This document shows, piece after piece, positions 8,435-17,261 of a stretch of DNA of 64,000 nucleotides. The notes beneath the pieces were generated by a model, which worked only from the letters and a program-made list of their open reading frames with translations, made no database searches and had not been told where the DNA came from. This DNA comes from R-RK-3 sp031399085. GTDB taxonomy: Bacteria; Pseudomonadota; Alphaproteobacteria; Rhizobiales; Rhodomicrobiaceae. Every line of letters starts with the position of its first letter. Positions within the stretch are counted from its first letter, which is position 1. The position numbers and the translations under genes were made by a program. The stretch covers positions 1 through 64,000 of the forward strand of contig JANNOQ010000007.1 of assembly GCA_031399085.1 (NCBI GenBank). The letters are read 5' to 3'.

Positions 8435-9868
8435 ATGAGCCGGTTTGTCGAAGGCGCGGATCGCGCGCAAGCGTCGTTTCTGCCAGCGTGCCTGGAAGAC
8501 TTTGTCGATGAGGACAATCCAGCTCGGGCGATCGATGCTTTCGTCTCGGCACTCGATTTGGACGCCCTCGGCTTTCGAAGCCAACCAGCGGCCACTGGAC
8601 GGCCGGGCTATCATCCTGCAACCCTGCTATGCCTGTATATCTATGGCTACCTCAACCGCATCCAATCGAGCCGGCGGCTTGAGCGTGAGTGCCATCGCAA
8701 TGTCGAGCTGATGTGGTTGACTGGGCGCCTGGCTCCGGATTTCAAAACCATCGCCGATTTCCGCCGCGATAATGGCGCCGCAATCTGCGCGGCTTGTGCG
8801 CAGTTCATCATCATCTGTCGGCAGATCGGTCTATTTCAGCGCGCGCTGGCGGTGGTGGATGGCAGCAAATTCAAAGGCGCGAACGCCCGCGACAGGAACT
8901 TTACGCGCGGTAAGGTGAAGAAGCGTCTTGGCCGGCTGAACGATGCGATGACCGGCTATCTGGCTGCGCTCGATGCCGCGGACCGCGAGGAGAAGATCAA
9001 TCGATCCGCCAGTTGCGAAAGACTGCGCGGCAAGCTCGCTCTGCTTCAGGCCCAGGTGCAAAAGCTCAAGGCGATGGAGGCCGCCGTCGAGGCCGCGCCG
9101 GACCACCAGGTCTCGCTCACCGATCCCGACACGCGTCTGATGGTCACCGGCGATCGCCTCGCCGGCGTTGTCGGCTACAATGTGCAGACGGCGGTGGAGA
9201 CCGAGCATCACCTGATCATCGCTCATGAGGTCACGAACCATGTCGGCGACCGTGGGCAATTGCCGAAAATGGCGGCGAAAGCCAAGGAGGCGCTCGGCTT
9301 GGAGGAGATCGACGTCATCGCCGACAAAGGCTATTTCCGCAGCGCCGATCTGCTCACCTGCCACAACATCGACGTGCACGCTCTTGTGCCGAAGGCCGAT
9401 ACCTCGACCGCGAAAGCTGCGGGCCGCTTCAGCAAGGAGGATTTCGTCTATCTGCCCGACACGGACGAATATCGCTGCCCCGCGGGTGAGATCCTCATCC
9501 ACCGCTTCGACGGGCAGGAAGACGGCCTGACCGTATCGTTTTACTGGACCAGCAAATGCCAAACCTGTCCGCTGAAAGATCAATGCACCACCGGTAAGGA
9601 GCGCCGCCTCAGACGTTGGGAGCATGAAAGCCTCATCGAGGCGCTCACTGCTCGAATGCAAGCGATCGGTGATGCCATGGCGATCCGGCGCGAAACCGTC
9701 GAACATCCCTTCGCAACCATCAAAGCGTGGATGGGAGCAACCCACTTCCTATGCAAAGGACTGAAAGCCGTCCGCACGGAGATGAGCCTGCATGTCCTGG
9801 CGTATAACTTCCGCCGGCTGCTGAGCACCCTCGGCGCGGGTAGGCTCCGGGCGGTGATGACCGCGTAA
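8435..9868 (+). CDS. IS1182-family transposase
   Basis: The 477-residue product starts MSRFVEGADRAQASFLPACL, the usual IS1182 N-terminus, and a GGGAGG ribosome site sits just upstream, so 8435 is preferred to the longer in-frame start at 8237. DDE motifs are visible: the first Asp in 'LAVVDGSKFKGANARDRNFT', the second in 'IDVIADKGYFRSADLL', and the Glu in the C-terminal 'RRETVEHPFATIKAWMG'. A Cys-rich zinc-like segment (CQTCPLKDQC) precedes the last motif, as in the family. The frame is intact, so the element may still be mobile. Confidence 0.9.
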   Translation: MSRFVEGADRAQASFLPACLEDFVDEDNPARAIDAFVSALDLDALGFRSQPAATGRPGYHPATLLCLYIYGYLNRIQSSRRLERECHRNVELMWLTGRLAPDFKTIADFRRDNGAAICAACAQFIIICRQIGLFQRALAVVDGSKFKGANARDRNFTRGKVKKRLGRLNDAMTGYLAALDAADREEKINRSASCERLRGKLALLQAQVQKLKAMEAAVEAAPDHQVSLTDPDTRLMVTGDRLAGVVGYNVQTAVETEHHLIIAHEVTNHVGDRGQLPKMAAKAKEALGLEEIDVIADKGYFRSADLLTCHNIDVHALVPKADTSTAKAAGRFSKEDFVYLPDTDEYRCPAGEILIHRFDGQEDGLTVSFYWTSKCQTCPLKDQCTTGKERRLRRWEHESLIEALTARMQAIGDAMAIRRETVEHPFATIKAWMGATHFLCKGLKAVRTEMSLHVLAYNFRRLLSTLGAGRLRAVMTA

Positions 9869-9917
9869 GCGGGAGTAGCTGTCTTGAAATCCTGCCCGCC
9901 CCATATCCAGAAACGAC

Positions 9918-9933
9918 GTTTCCACACAGGCTG
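9918..9933 (-). repeat. IS1182 right inverted repeat
   Basis: GTTTCCACACAGGCTG, 50 bases after the transposase stop, is the imperfect complement of the left end. Confidence 0.7.
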
Positions 9934-10260
9934 TTCGAGATCATGTCCGTAGCCGAGCGGCTTCAGAATGGCCGAGTAGGGAGAAGCGCTAAATAAATAA
10001 CGCGCGTTACCCTGCGAACAGCACGTCTGCTCGGTTCGACAAAAAACGAATTGATTTCCTTGTCATGAGCATGACGGTCGTCCGAGCTCATGCTCGCTTG
10101 GCGACCGTTTCATGACATGTGGCAGAGTTAAGAGCTGATGTTCAGAATTCTGTCCGAACGCGCATAGTATGCCAGGGACTAGCAGCCAACAATCCCGTCT
10201 TGGTTTCAGTCTTAATCGCCTGTCTTAGGCGGAAATTTTATCGTAAGTCATTGAAAAGAT
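9934..10260. other. Intergenic stretch between IS1182 and tRNA-Arg
   Basis: About 327 bases with no supported gene or RNA. It is the expected place for a left attachment scar if the accessory stretch entered at the tRNA, but I could not find a repeated copy of the tRNA 3' end here. Confidence 0.4.
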
Positions 10261-10337
10261 TGGCGCGCCCGAAAGGATTCGAACCTCTGACCCCCAGATT
10301 CGTAGTCTGGTGCTCTATCCAGCTGAGCTACGGGCGC
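10261..10337 (-). tRNA. tRNA-Arg (anticodon ACG)
   Basis: The reverse complement folds as a 77-nt tRNA: acceptor GCGCCCG/CGGGCGC, D-arm AGCTCAGCTGGATAGAGC, anticodon arm CCAGA-CTACGAA-TCTGG with anticodon ACG at 10303-10301, a TTCGAATC T-loop, and a chromosomally encoded CCA end at 10263-10261. Its 3' end points to the accessory region at 1-10 kb, the usual orientation for integration at a tRNA. Confidence 0.95.
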
Positions 10338-10392
10338 TGAAAATAAATGCCGCCTCTCGGCGGCAGGCGGTCGGTGAGACCGTTTCCCTGTT

Positions 10393-11934
10393 CTAATGTT
10401 TCGAGCGGCCGAACGCAAGTATTCCGCGGGGCTGATTTCCGGCCTCGCCGCTGGTCACGCCAAAGGGGGGCACCGCATTGGGAAATCGGACGCGGAATGT
10501 TGTTCCCGGCACGCTGTCGTCGAGCCAGATTTCGCCGCCATGAGCCCGCGCCAGCTCGGCCGAAATCGCAAGGCCCAGCCCCGTGCCGCCCGCGCGCACC
10601 GATCCCTGGAACGCCTGGAACAGCGCGGCGCGGGCGCGTGGCGGAACGCCGGGGCCGTTATCGCAGACGCTGATCAGCACGTGATCGTCCTCCTGCCGCG
10701 CGGTGACCCGGATTTCAGGCCTTGGCAAATCGGGTGACGAATCCAGCACTTGCATGGCGTTGCGGGCGAGGTTGGTCAGAATGCGGTAGGTTTGGCTGCG
10801 GTCGGCGTCGATTTCGAGCGCATCGTCCATCTCGACGATCCACTTGATCCGCCCATGCGCCGGCAAACCCAAGCTGTCGCCCACTTCGTCGAACAGCGGT
10901 TTGAGCAGGAAGCGATGCCGCTGCGGCGGGGCCTCCTCGGCACGGCCATAGCGCAGCGTCTCGGCGCAGAGCGAGATGGCTCGGTCAAGCGAGGTAATCA
11001 GCTTGGGCAGAAATTTCTGCACGGTCGGATCGGCGCTGGTGCTGAGCCGGTCCGAGATAAGCTGCGTACTGGACAGCATATTGCGCAAATCGTGGTTGAT
11101 CTTGCTGACGGCGAGGCCGAGCGCGGCGAGCCGGCTCTTCTGACGCAGCATCGCGATCAGCTCATTCTGCATCGCGCCCAGTTCCTCCTCGGCCACGCCG
11201 ATCTCGTCGGAGCGCCCTGACGCCTGGATCACGCGGCTGGCATCTTCCGGGTTTTCACGAAAGCGCACCATGTTCCAGGTCAGGCGCGCGACGGGGCGCA
11301 CCAGGAACCAGTTCAGCGTCAGATAGACGAGGGTCGCGGAGAACAGCGAGATCATGATCGACAGAAGCAGGATGTTCAACGCGTAGCTGTAGATTGCGTC
11401 CTTAAGCGGCGTTTCCGTCATGACGATTTCGACGACGTCGTCGGAAAGGTCGGGGTGGCCGATCACATGGATGAGCCGGTCCCTGGGAGAGAAGAAGACG
11501 TAGAGCGCGTCGCCGATCAAGCTCAGCGCGTTCGCCTCTTCGAAATTGAAATGCGCCGAAACCATGCCGGGCACCGCCGTCTGCAGAACCAGCACACGGA
11601 CTGCGCCGCGCCGCACGGCGAGGCTGTAGACCATGGCTTTTTGGAGCAATTGCTGGCTGAGCTTTTCCGGCACCGCATCGTTCGGGGCGGCCTGCGCGGC
11701 CAGCGAGGCGATCTGCGCGGCCGCAAGCCGCTCCATCAGCCAGTTCTTGCGGAAGTTTGCCACCGAGGGAACGAAGATCAGGATTTCCGCCAGCATCACG
11801 AAAGCGATGGTCAGCCAGAGCAGCCGCACCGACAGCCCGAAGCGGAATGCACGCGGCAGTTGCGGCCGGCGGTCATCGGCAGCCGGTTTTGCAGCGGCTG
11901 GATTTTCGTCAAGATCGGGGGAAGCGAAAGCCAA
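10393..11934 (-). CDS. Membrane sensor histidine kinase
   Basis: The 513-residue protein has two membrane spans (about 36-57 and 185-211) enclosing a periplasmic sensor of about 125 residues. A HAMP-like segment follows (LVRPVARLT), then the dimerisation box with phospho-acceptor H281 in 'SKINHDLRNMLSSTQL'. The HATPase domain shows the N-box RILTNLARNAMQ, DNGPGV (425-430) and GGTGLGLAIS (449-458). The best upstream start is TTG at 11934. The gene is last in an operon with the flavin oxidoreductase and TVP38 genes (32-base gap). No response regulator is in the window, so it is an orphan kinase whose partner is elsewhere. The signal sensed is unknown. Confidence 0.88.
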   Translation of the reverse strand: MAFASPDLDENPAAAKPAADDRRPQLPRAFRFGLSVRLLWLTIAFVMLAEILIFVPSVANFRKNWLMERLAAAQIASLAAQAAPNDAVPEKLSQQLLQKAMVYSLAVRRGAVRVLVLQTAVPGMVSAHFNFEEANALSLIGDALYVFFSPRDRLIHVIGHPDLSDDVVEIVMTETPLKDAIYSYALNILLLSIMISLFSATLVYLTLNWFLVRPVARLTWNMVRFRENPEDASRVIQASGRSDEIGVAEEELGAMQNELIAMLRQKSRLAALGLAVSKINHDLRNMLSSTQLISDRLSTSADPTVQKFLPKLITSLDRAISLCAETLRYGRAEEAPPQRHRFLLKPLFDEVGDSLGLPAHGRIKWIVEMDDALEIDADRSQTYRILTNLARNAMQVLDSSPDLPRPEIRVTARQEDDHVLISVCDNGPGVPPRARAALFQAFQGSVRAGGTGLGLAISAELARAHGGEIWLDDSVPGTTFRVRFPNAVPPFGVTSGEAGNQPRGILAFGRSKH

Positions 11935-11966
11935 TGATTATCAACTCAACATTGCCTTTGCTTGTT

Positions 11967-13394
11967 CTACCCCAATTTCCTCAGCCAACCAACCACTCGC
12001 TTGATCAGCGGGTTCGTGAGCTTGGGCAGAAAATAAACAATCGCCGCCCGTTTGTTGATCTCCGCAAATGTGGGATAGGGCGAGATGAAACTTGCCATCG
12101 ATTTGATATTGATATTTTTTTGCATGGCGAGGCTCCACATCTGGATGAGCTCGCCCGCATGTGCGCCAACCATGCTTGCCCCAAGGATTCGGCCGGAGCG
12201 ATTGGTGACAACCTTAAGAAAACCTTCGGTTTGCCGCTCCGCCTGGGCGCGGTCGTTCTCGTGATAAGGCCAGCGGAGCACATTGATCTTGTCGCCATAT
12301 TTCTCGCGCGCGCCCGCTTCGGTAAGGCCGACATGGGCGAGCTCCGGCTCCGTGAACGTCACCCACGGGATGGTCGAATGATTGGTTCTGACCGGCAGGC
12401 GGAACAAGGCATTCCGCACCACGAGCGAGGCGTGGTAATTCGCCACATGGGTAAATTGCGGCCCCCCGGCGACATCGCCAATTGCATAAACGCGCCGGTT
12501 GGAGCTTTTCAGCCCGGAATTCACCACGATGCCATTGCGGTCGTGCTTGATGCCGGCGGCGTCAAGATTGAGGCTTTCGATATTAGGCCGGCGTCCGACG
12601 GCGAGCAGCAGATGCGTGCCGTCGAGTGAATAGGATTGGCCGTCCTTGGAGAACATCACGCGGATGCCGTCGCCGAAACTTTCCGCGCGCTCCAGCCGCG
12701 CCTTGTCGAGGATGCGTATGCCCTCGTCGGCGAGGCGCTTCAGCACCAACCCGCGCACCTCCTCATCGTCGCGGGCAAGGGGCGTCAGGGCCTCGACCAC
12801 CGTCACCTCGCTGCCAAGCCGGCGGTGCGCCTGCGCCATTTCGAGGCCGATCGGCCCGCCGCCGATGATGATGAGGTGCCGTAGGAAACCCGGCGCGTCG
12901 AAGATCGTCTCATTGGTGAAGAACGGCACGGTATCCAGCCCCGGTATTGGTGGCACGGCGGGCGCCGAGCCGGTCGCGATGACGAAGCGTCGGGCGCGGA
13001 TCTCGTAGCCGCCGGCGAGAACCGTCGCGCGATCCCCGAATATGGCGTCGGCGAGAATGACTTTGACGCCGAGGCCGGTGAAGCGCTCGACCGAGTCGTT
13101 CGGGGCGATGGCGGCGATCACCTCATGCACATGCGCGAGCACCGCGCGGTGATCGATCTGCGGATCGACGGGCTGAATGCCGAATGGCGCGGCTTCGCGC
13201 ATCGCCTGGGCGCGCTTGGCGGCGGCGAGCAGCGCCTTGGACGGCACGCAGCCGTAATTCAGGCAGTCGCCGCCCATCTTATGCCGCTCGATCAGCACCA
13301 CCTCGGCGCCAAGCTGGGCAGAGGCCGCCGCGACGGACAAACCGCCCGACCCCGCTCCGATCACGCATAGATCTGGCGTAAGCTGCTCTGGCAT
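11967..13394 (-). CDS. Mercuric reductase-like pyridine nucleotide-disulphide oxidoreductase
   Basis: The 475-residue product (ATG at 13394 with a GGGGGA site seven bases upstream) is a class I flavin disulphide reductase. It has an N-terminal FAD site (CVIGAGSGGLSVAAAS), the redox pair C44/C49 in GGDCLNYGCVPSKALL, an NAD-binding site (IIIGGGPIGLEMAQAHRRLG), the second FAD motif YAIGDVAGGPQFTHVA and a C-terminal dimer domain. The usual C-terminal catalytic HxHPT is replaced by SPYPTFAE, so the base histidine is missing. It lacks the metal-binding N-terminal and C-terminal cysteines of true MerA. It is paired with a TVP38 membrane gene 32 bases upstream, a common arrangement. The substrate is unknown; mercury reduction is not supported. 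Confidence 0.85.
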   Translation of the reverse strand: MPEQLTPDLCVIGAGSGGLSVAAASAQLGAEVVLIERHKMGGDCLNYGCVPSKALLAAAKRAQAMREAAPFGIQPVDPQIDHRAVLAHVHEVIAAIAPNDSVERFTGLGVKVILADAIFGDRATVLAGGYEIRARRFVIATGSAPAVPPIPGLDTVPFFTNETIFDAPGFLRHLIIIGGGPIGLEMAQAHRRLGSEVTVVEALTPLARDDEEVRGLVLKRLADEGIRILDKARLERAESFGDGIRVMFSKDGQSYSLDGTHLLLAVGRRPNIESLNLDAAGIKHDRNGIVVNSGLKSSNRRVYAIGDVAGGPQFTHVANYHASLVVRNALFRLPVRTNHSTIPWVTFTEPELAHVGLTEAGAREKYGDKINVLRWPYHENDRAQAERQTEGFLKVVTNRSGRILGASMVGAHAGELIQMWSLAMQKNINIKSMASFISPYPTFAEINKRAAIVYFLPKLTNPLIKRVVGWLRKLG

Positions 13395-13426
13395 CCGAAT
13401 TCCCCCGTTCGCCTGGCCGTCACGGA

Positions 13427-14233
13427 TCACCCCGCTGCGGGCTTCTTCCAGACCCTTTTAGCGATCGCTGGGATGAGCGCAATGACCCCGAGCGCCGCAA
13501 AGGCGATTAAGATTTGCGGTGTCAACAAGCTTGCGGGGTTCAAATCGAATGTGCAGGCGCCGGGCGTTTGCATTCGCGTGAGGCATTCTTCATAGGCCAT
13601 CTGATGGGCCGCGAGCACGCTGTCGAGCCCCGCGCCGGTCAAGGCGAAGGCGAATGTGGCGGGAATGATGCCGATCACCGTCGCGATCACATAGTCGCGC
13701 AAGCGCACGCCAAGGAGCGCGGGAGCAAGGTTGACCAGCCAGAATGGAAACGCGGGAACGAGACGGAGGAACAGCAGGTAGCTAATCGCATCTTCCTTGA
13801 ACCCCCGGCTGAACTTGTCGAGCCAAGGTCCGGCGCGCCGCGCCAGCGGTCCCGCGAGCGCCGTCCGGGCGAGGAGAAAGATCGCGACGGCCCCCAGGAG
13901 CCCGGCGGTGACGGCCGCCAGCCCACCAACCAGCCAGCCGAAAAGAAATCCGCCCGTCAGCGTCAGCAGTGCGGCGGCGGGCAGCGACAGGGCGACGACA
14001 AGCGTATAGATGCTGATATAGGCAATTAGGGCGAGGGCGAAGTGGTCCGATACCCAGGCGAGCAGCGTCGCGCGTTGCGCGGCAAGCTTTTGCAGAGAGA
14101 AATAGTCCGCGCCTCCGAACCACCAGAACAATCCGCCCGCCGCGACCAGCAGGAGCAGCGGCAGCAAGCGCACAGCCAACGGGGTACCCAGCCTCGGCTT
14201 TTGCGATCCGGCCGAGTCGGCTTGCTCTTGCAT
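13427..14233 (-). CDS. TVP38/TMEM64 family membrane protein (DedA/SNARE-associated)
   Basis: The 268-residue product has about six hydrophobic spans and the family core 'LPAAALLTLTGGFLFGWLVG' followed by 'FLLLRLVPAFPFWLVNLAP'-type sequence (observed FLRLVPAFPFWLVNLAPALLG), the signature of the SNARE-associated/VTT domain. The protein would sit in the inner membrane. Members are linked to lipid or polyprenol-phosphate flipping, but no function is proven for this subfamily. It is the first gene of the minus-strand operon with the flavin oxidoreductase and the sensor kinase; the C-terminal half also holds a small Cys-containing periplasmic loop (ECLTRMQTPGACTFD). It is divergent from rpmH. Confidence 0.85.
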   Translation of the reverse strand: MQEQADSAGSQKPRLGTPLAVRLLPLLLLVAAGGLFWWFGGADYFSLQKLAAQRATLLAWVSDHFALALIAYISIYTLVVALSLPAAALLTLTGGFLFGWLVGGLAAVTAGLLGAVAIFLLARTALAGPLARRAGPWLDKFSRGFKEDAISYLLFLRLVPAFPFWLVNLAPALLGVRLRDYVIATVIGIIPATFAFALTGAGLDSVLAAHQMAYEECLTRMQTPGACTFDLNPASLLTPQILIAFAALGVIALIPAIAKRVWKKPAAG

Positions 14234-14514
14234 TGGGGCGCTTCACTTGCGTTGCCGGTTAAATTTTGTGCAATTAGACAATACGCGCTCCTGCCTTGCG
14301 CGGAAGGGGCCATCAATGCAAATTGATGGTTCGTCAGAGGAAGTGAACGGTTGGGGTTCGCATTTGCGCCCGGCCGCAGGTCATCGCCGCTGTGATGAGC
14401 GCGTTAGGTTTGACTTCCGGCCGGCGACGCACCTATATGCTAAATCTCCAGCAGACAATTTGGAGCCGCCACCGCATATGCGCGAAAATGGCGGCCGCGA
14501 AACCGGAAAGACCG

Positions 14515-14652
14515 ATGACGAAACGCACCTATCGCCCAAGCGTGTTGAAGCGGAAACGCAGCCACGGCTTTCGCCTGCGCATGGCGACCAAGCAAGGCCA
14601 GCGGGTTCTGGCGCGCCGCCGGGCAAAGGGCCGCAAGCGGCTCAGCGCCTGA
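14515..14652 (+). CDS. rpmH: 50S ribosomal protein L34
   Basis: The 45-residue basic protein MTKRTYRPSVLKRKRSHGFR...GRKRLSA has the full L34 pattern (TKRTYxPS, KRxHGFRxRM, RAKGRKRLSA). The start at 14515 was chosen by the conserved N-terminus and an upstream GGAAAG. It is followed after 56 bases by rnpA, the order found in nearly all bacteria. It is a structural component of the large ribosomal subunit. Confidence 0.97.
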   Translation: MTKRTYRPSVLKRKRSHGFRLRMATKQGQRVLARRRAKGRKRLSA

Positions 14653-14708
14653 AACGAGCTTAAGACGTTTGACGCCGGTTTGCCCGCGGCGAACGCGCCA
14701 AGCCAAGG

Positions 14709-15197
14709 GTGAGGCCGGCGCGGAGGGAGCGCTCTTTGCGACTGGAGACGCTCAAATCCCGCGCGGAGTTCGACCGCGTGCGCAATGGCAGAAAATGGGC
14801 GGCGAACAGCTTCATTTTGCAGGCGATGCCGCGCCAGGACGGGCAGGAGAACGAAGGTCCGCGATTCGGCTTCGCTGTGGGGAGCAAGGCGCTGACGCTG
14901 AAGACGCCCGGAGCACCGGCGAGGCGCGTTGGGGCCGTCATCCGCAATCGCGCCCGGCGAAGGCTTAAGGAAGCGGTACGGCTGGTCGCGCCGCGTTGCG
15001 CTCAACCAAATTATGATTATGTGGTCATCGGGCGTCGCGAAGCGCTTCACCAAGGCTTCGCCGATCTGCTAGAAGACTTCCAACTCGCATTCGGCAAAGT
15101 GCATCGTCCGCCGCGCGCCAATGAGGGCGAGGCCAAGCCCAGAAGCGGGCGCAAGGCTTCTACCGGAGACACGCAGCGGGCAACCGAAGAAACCTGA
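14709..15197 (+). CDS. rnpA: Ribonuclease P protein component
   Basis: The 162-residue product, from a GTG start, carries the RnpA hallmark 'RRVGAVIRNRARRRLKEAVR' (the RNR motif that contacts the P RNA), an N-terminal 'LKSRAEFDRVRNGRKW' and the 'YDYVVIGRREAL' strand. It processes tRNA 5' ends together with the rnpB RNA, which is not in this window. The last 35 residues are a low-complexity basic tail, longer than in many homologues. It lies between rpmH and yidC; the small yidD gene often found here is absent. Confidence 0.95.
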   Translation: MRPARRERSLRLETLKSRAEFDRVRNGRKWAANSFILQAMPRQDGQENEGPRFGFAVGSKALTLKTPGAPARRVGAVIRNRARRRLKEAVRLVAPRCAQPNYDYVVIGRREALHQGFADLLEDFQLAFGKVHRPPRANEGEAKPRSGRKASTGDTQRATEET

Positions 15198-15239
15198 TTG
15201 GCCAGCCAGCCAGCCCTTGCTTAAAAAAGCGACCGCAAA

Positions 15240-17057
15240 ATGATGGATGAGAATAACCGTAATTTCCTGCTGGCGTTAGCGCTGTCCATTTTGGTGCTCT
15301 TCGCTTGGCAAGCCTTCTTCGTGCAGCCCGACGCCGAGCGTCTGCGCCAGCAGCAACAGGCCGCGCAGCAGACGCAGACGCCTGCCGGTCAGCCGGGCGC
15401 AGTGCCCCAGCCAGGGGTTATAGCGCCAGCCGCACCGGGCACGGTCACTCCGTCCAGTCCCTCGGTCACGCCCGCCGGCCAGACCCGGAGCGCCGCGCTC
15501 GAAGCGTCGCCGCGCATCCCGATCGACACGCCCAACCTGCGCGGCTCGATCTCGCTACGGGGCGCGCGGATCGACGATCTGGTGCTGAAACAGTTCAAGG
15601 AGACGGTGAAGCCGAACAGCGAAAATGTGACGCTGCTCTCGCCATCGGGCAGTCCCAAGCCCTATTATGCCGAGCACGGCTGGACAGCGTCGGCGAGCGA
15701 AGGCGTCAAGCTTCCGACCGCCGAAACCGTCTGGACGGCGGAAGCGCAACGGCCCCTCACCGCCGAAAATCCGGTCAAACTTTCATATGACAATGGCGAG
15801 GGTTTGATCTTCCGCCGCACTGTCGCGGTCGATGCGGATTATATGTTCACCGTGACCCAAGAGGTCGAAAACAAATCCGCCCGTGCGGTCACGCTCTACC
15901 CTTACGCCCTGATCTCGCGGCATGAGAAGCCGCTAACGGCGGGATTTTTCATCCTGCATGAAGGTCTCATCGGCGTGATGGGCGAGGAGGGTCTGCAGGA
16001 GATCGGATACGATACCGCCGCCGAGGACAAAACGACGACCTTCAAGGCGACTTCGGGCTGGCTCGGTATCACCGACAAATATTGGGCGACTGCGCTTATC
16101 CCGGATCAAACGGCGCCCTATGAAGCACATTTCCAGGGAAGCAGCGGCAATGGCCGCGATAGCTTTCAGACCGACTTTCTGCTTGGCCCTCTGACGATTG
16201 CGCCGGGGGCGAAACAGGCCAGCGCATCGATGCTGTTCGCGGGCGCCAAACAAGTCAACGTCATCGACGCTTACGAGACGAAATACAATATCCGGCTATT
16301 CGAGCGGATGATCGATTGGGGCTGGTTTTATTTCATCACCAAGCCGCTTTTTCATGCGCTGGACTTTTTTTACCACCTGGTCGGCAATTTCGGCGTGTCG
16401 ATCCTGATCGTTACGGTTTTGGTCAAGCTCATCTTTTTTCCGCTCGCGAACAAATCCTACGAGTCGATGAGCAAGATGAAGAAACTGCAGCCCGAGATGA
16501 AGCGGCTGCAGGAGCGGTACAAAGACGATAAGATGAAGCAGCAGCAGGCGCTGATGGAGCTGTATAAGAAGGAGAAGATTAACCCGCTTTCGGGCTGTCT
16601 TCCGATTCTGGTTCAGATTCCAGTGTTCTTTGCGCTCTATAAGGTGATCTTTGTCAGCATCGAGATGCGGCATGCGCCGTTCTTCGGCTGGATTCAGGAT
16701 CTTTCCGCCCCCGATCCGACGACCATCTTCAATCTGTTCGGCCTGATCCCTTGGGCGCCGCCGGAATTCCTGATGGTCGGCGCCTGGGCGATCCTCATGG
16801 GCATTACGATGTTCGTGCAAATGAAGCTCAATCCAACGCCGCCGGACCCGATTCAGCAGCAGATCTTCACCTGGATGCCGGTGCTGTTCACCTTCCTGCT
16901 GGCGAGCTTCCCCGCCGGGCTTGTCATCTACTGGACCTGGAACAACGCGCTGTCGATCCTGCAGCAGTGGTACATCATGCGGCGGCAGGGCGTCGAGGTG
17001 AACCTGCTCGAAAATCTTGGCATCGGACGCAAGAGCACAAGTGCGGGCAAAGGCTGA
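15240..17057 (+). CDS. yidC: Membrane protein insertase YidC (Oxa1 family)
   Basis: The 605-residue product begins M(M)DENNRNFLLALALSILVL, the standard first membrane span, followed by a Pro/Gln-rich linker, the large periplasmic beta-domain (about 90-350) and the conserved C-terminal five-span region containing 'NKSYESMSKMKKLQPEMKRL' and 'PLSGCLPILVQIPVFFALYK'. The hydrophilic-groove arginine of YidC is expected near the start of this region. It inserts and folds inner-membrane proteins, alone or with SecYEG. A second ATG one codon downstream is equally possible. It is followed by a strong hairpin at 17088-17118. Confidence 0.96.
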   Translation: MMDENNRNFLLALALSILVLFAWQAFFVQPDAERLRQQQQAAQQTQTPAGQPGAVPQPGVIAPAAPGTVTPSSPSVTPAGQTRSAALEASPRIPIDTPNLRGSISLRGARIDDLVLKQFKETVKPNSENVTLLSPSGSPKPYYAEHGWTASASEGVKLPTAETVWTAEAQRPLTAENPVKLSYDNGEGLIFRRTVAVDADYMFTVTQEVENKSARAVTLYPYALISRHEKPLTAGFFILHEGLIGVMGEEGLQEIGYDTAAEDKTTTFKATSGWLGITDKYWATALIPDQTAPYEAHFQGSSGNGRDSFQTDFLLGPLTIAPGAKQASASMLFAGAKQVNVIDAYETKYNIRLFERMIDWGWFYFITKPLFHALDFFYHLVGNFGVSILIVTVLVKLIFFPLANKSYESMSKMKKLQPEMKRLQERYKDDKMKQQQALMELYKKEKINPLSGCLPILVQIPVFFALYKVIFVSIEMRHAPFFGWIQDLSAPDPTTIFNLFGLIPWAPPEFLMVGAWAILMGITMFVQMKLNPTPPDPIQQQIFTWMPVLFTFLLASFPAGLVIYWTWNNALSILQQWYIMRRQGVEVNLLENLGIGRKSTSAGKG

Positions 17058-17087
17058 TCGCCACGCGATCATCCCTTGGACAATAAA

Positions 17088-17118
17088 AGCCCGCCGCGAT
17101 GATCGTTCGCGGCGGGCT
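17088..17118. terminator. 12-bp perfect hairpin after yidC
   Basis: AGCCCGCCGCGA (17088-17099) and its exact complement (17107-17118) are separated by a 7-base loop. A T-run follows only on the minus strand (TTTTATTG), so it is a good terminator for the convergent minus-strand gene at 17262-17546 and may also stop yidC transcripts. Confidence 0.7.
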
Positions 17119-17261
17119 GGGACAGTGCTGAGGGTGAGAGGGAGGGCACTGCCCCGTCTCATTCAGAGTCCGCTCCCTTTCGTCAGGACCGGGCTCTTCG
17201 AACTTTGTCGGTTCGCACTCTCGCGGCCGGTTGGATCACCGTGCCGGACAATGCAACGGAG

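Larger units (their letters stand above)
8389..9933 (+). mobile_element. IS1182-family insertion sequence, apparently complete
   Basis: A single transposase gene lies between terminal inverted repeats: CAGACTGTGTGAAAAC at 8389-8404 and its near-perfect complement at 9918-9933 (14 of 16 positions match). The total length of about 1545 bp and the single long transposase fit IS1182. I see no convincing target duplication outside the repeats. The true ends may extend a few bases further than the part that matches. Confidence 0.75.

Noticed and set aside
8831..9745. Minus-strand frame of 304 codons inside the transposase
   Set aside because: Antisense mirror of the IS1182 transposase, a common result of GC-rich codon use.
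11967..13394. Mercury resistance operon
   Set aside because: No merR, merT or merP, and the MerA-specific cysteines are missing.
14247..14663. Frame overlapping rpmH
   Set aside because: rpmH is certain in another frame; this frame has no family match.
14234..15240. Replication origin near rpmH
   Set aside because: rpmH-rnpA can lie near oriC, but I see no dnaA gene or DnaA box cluster here.
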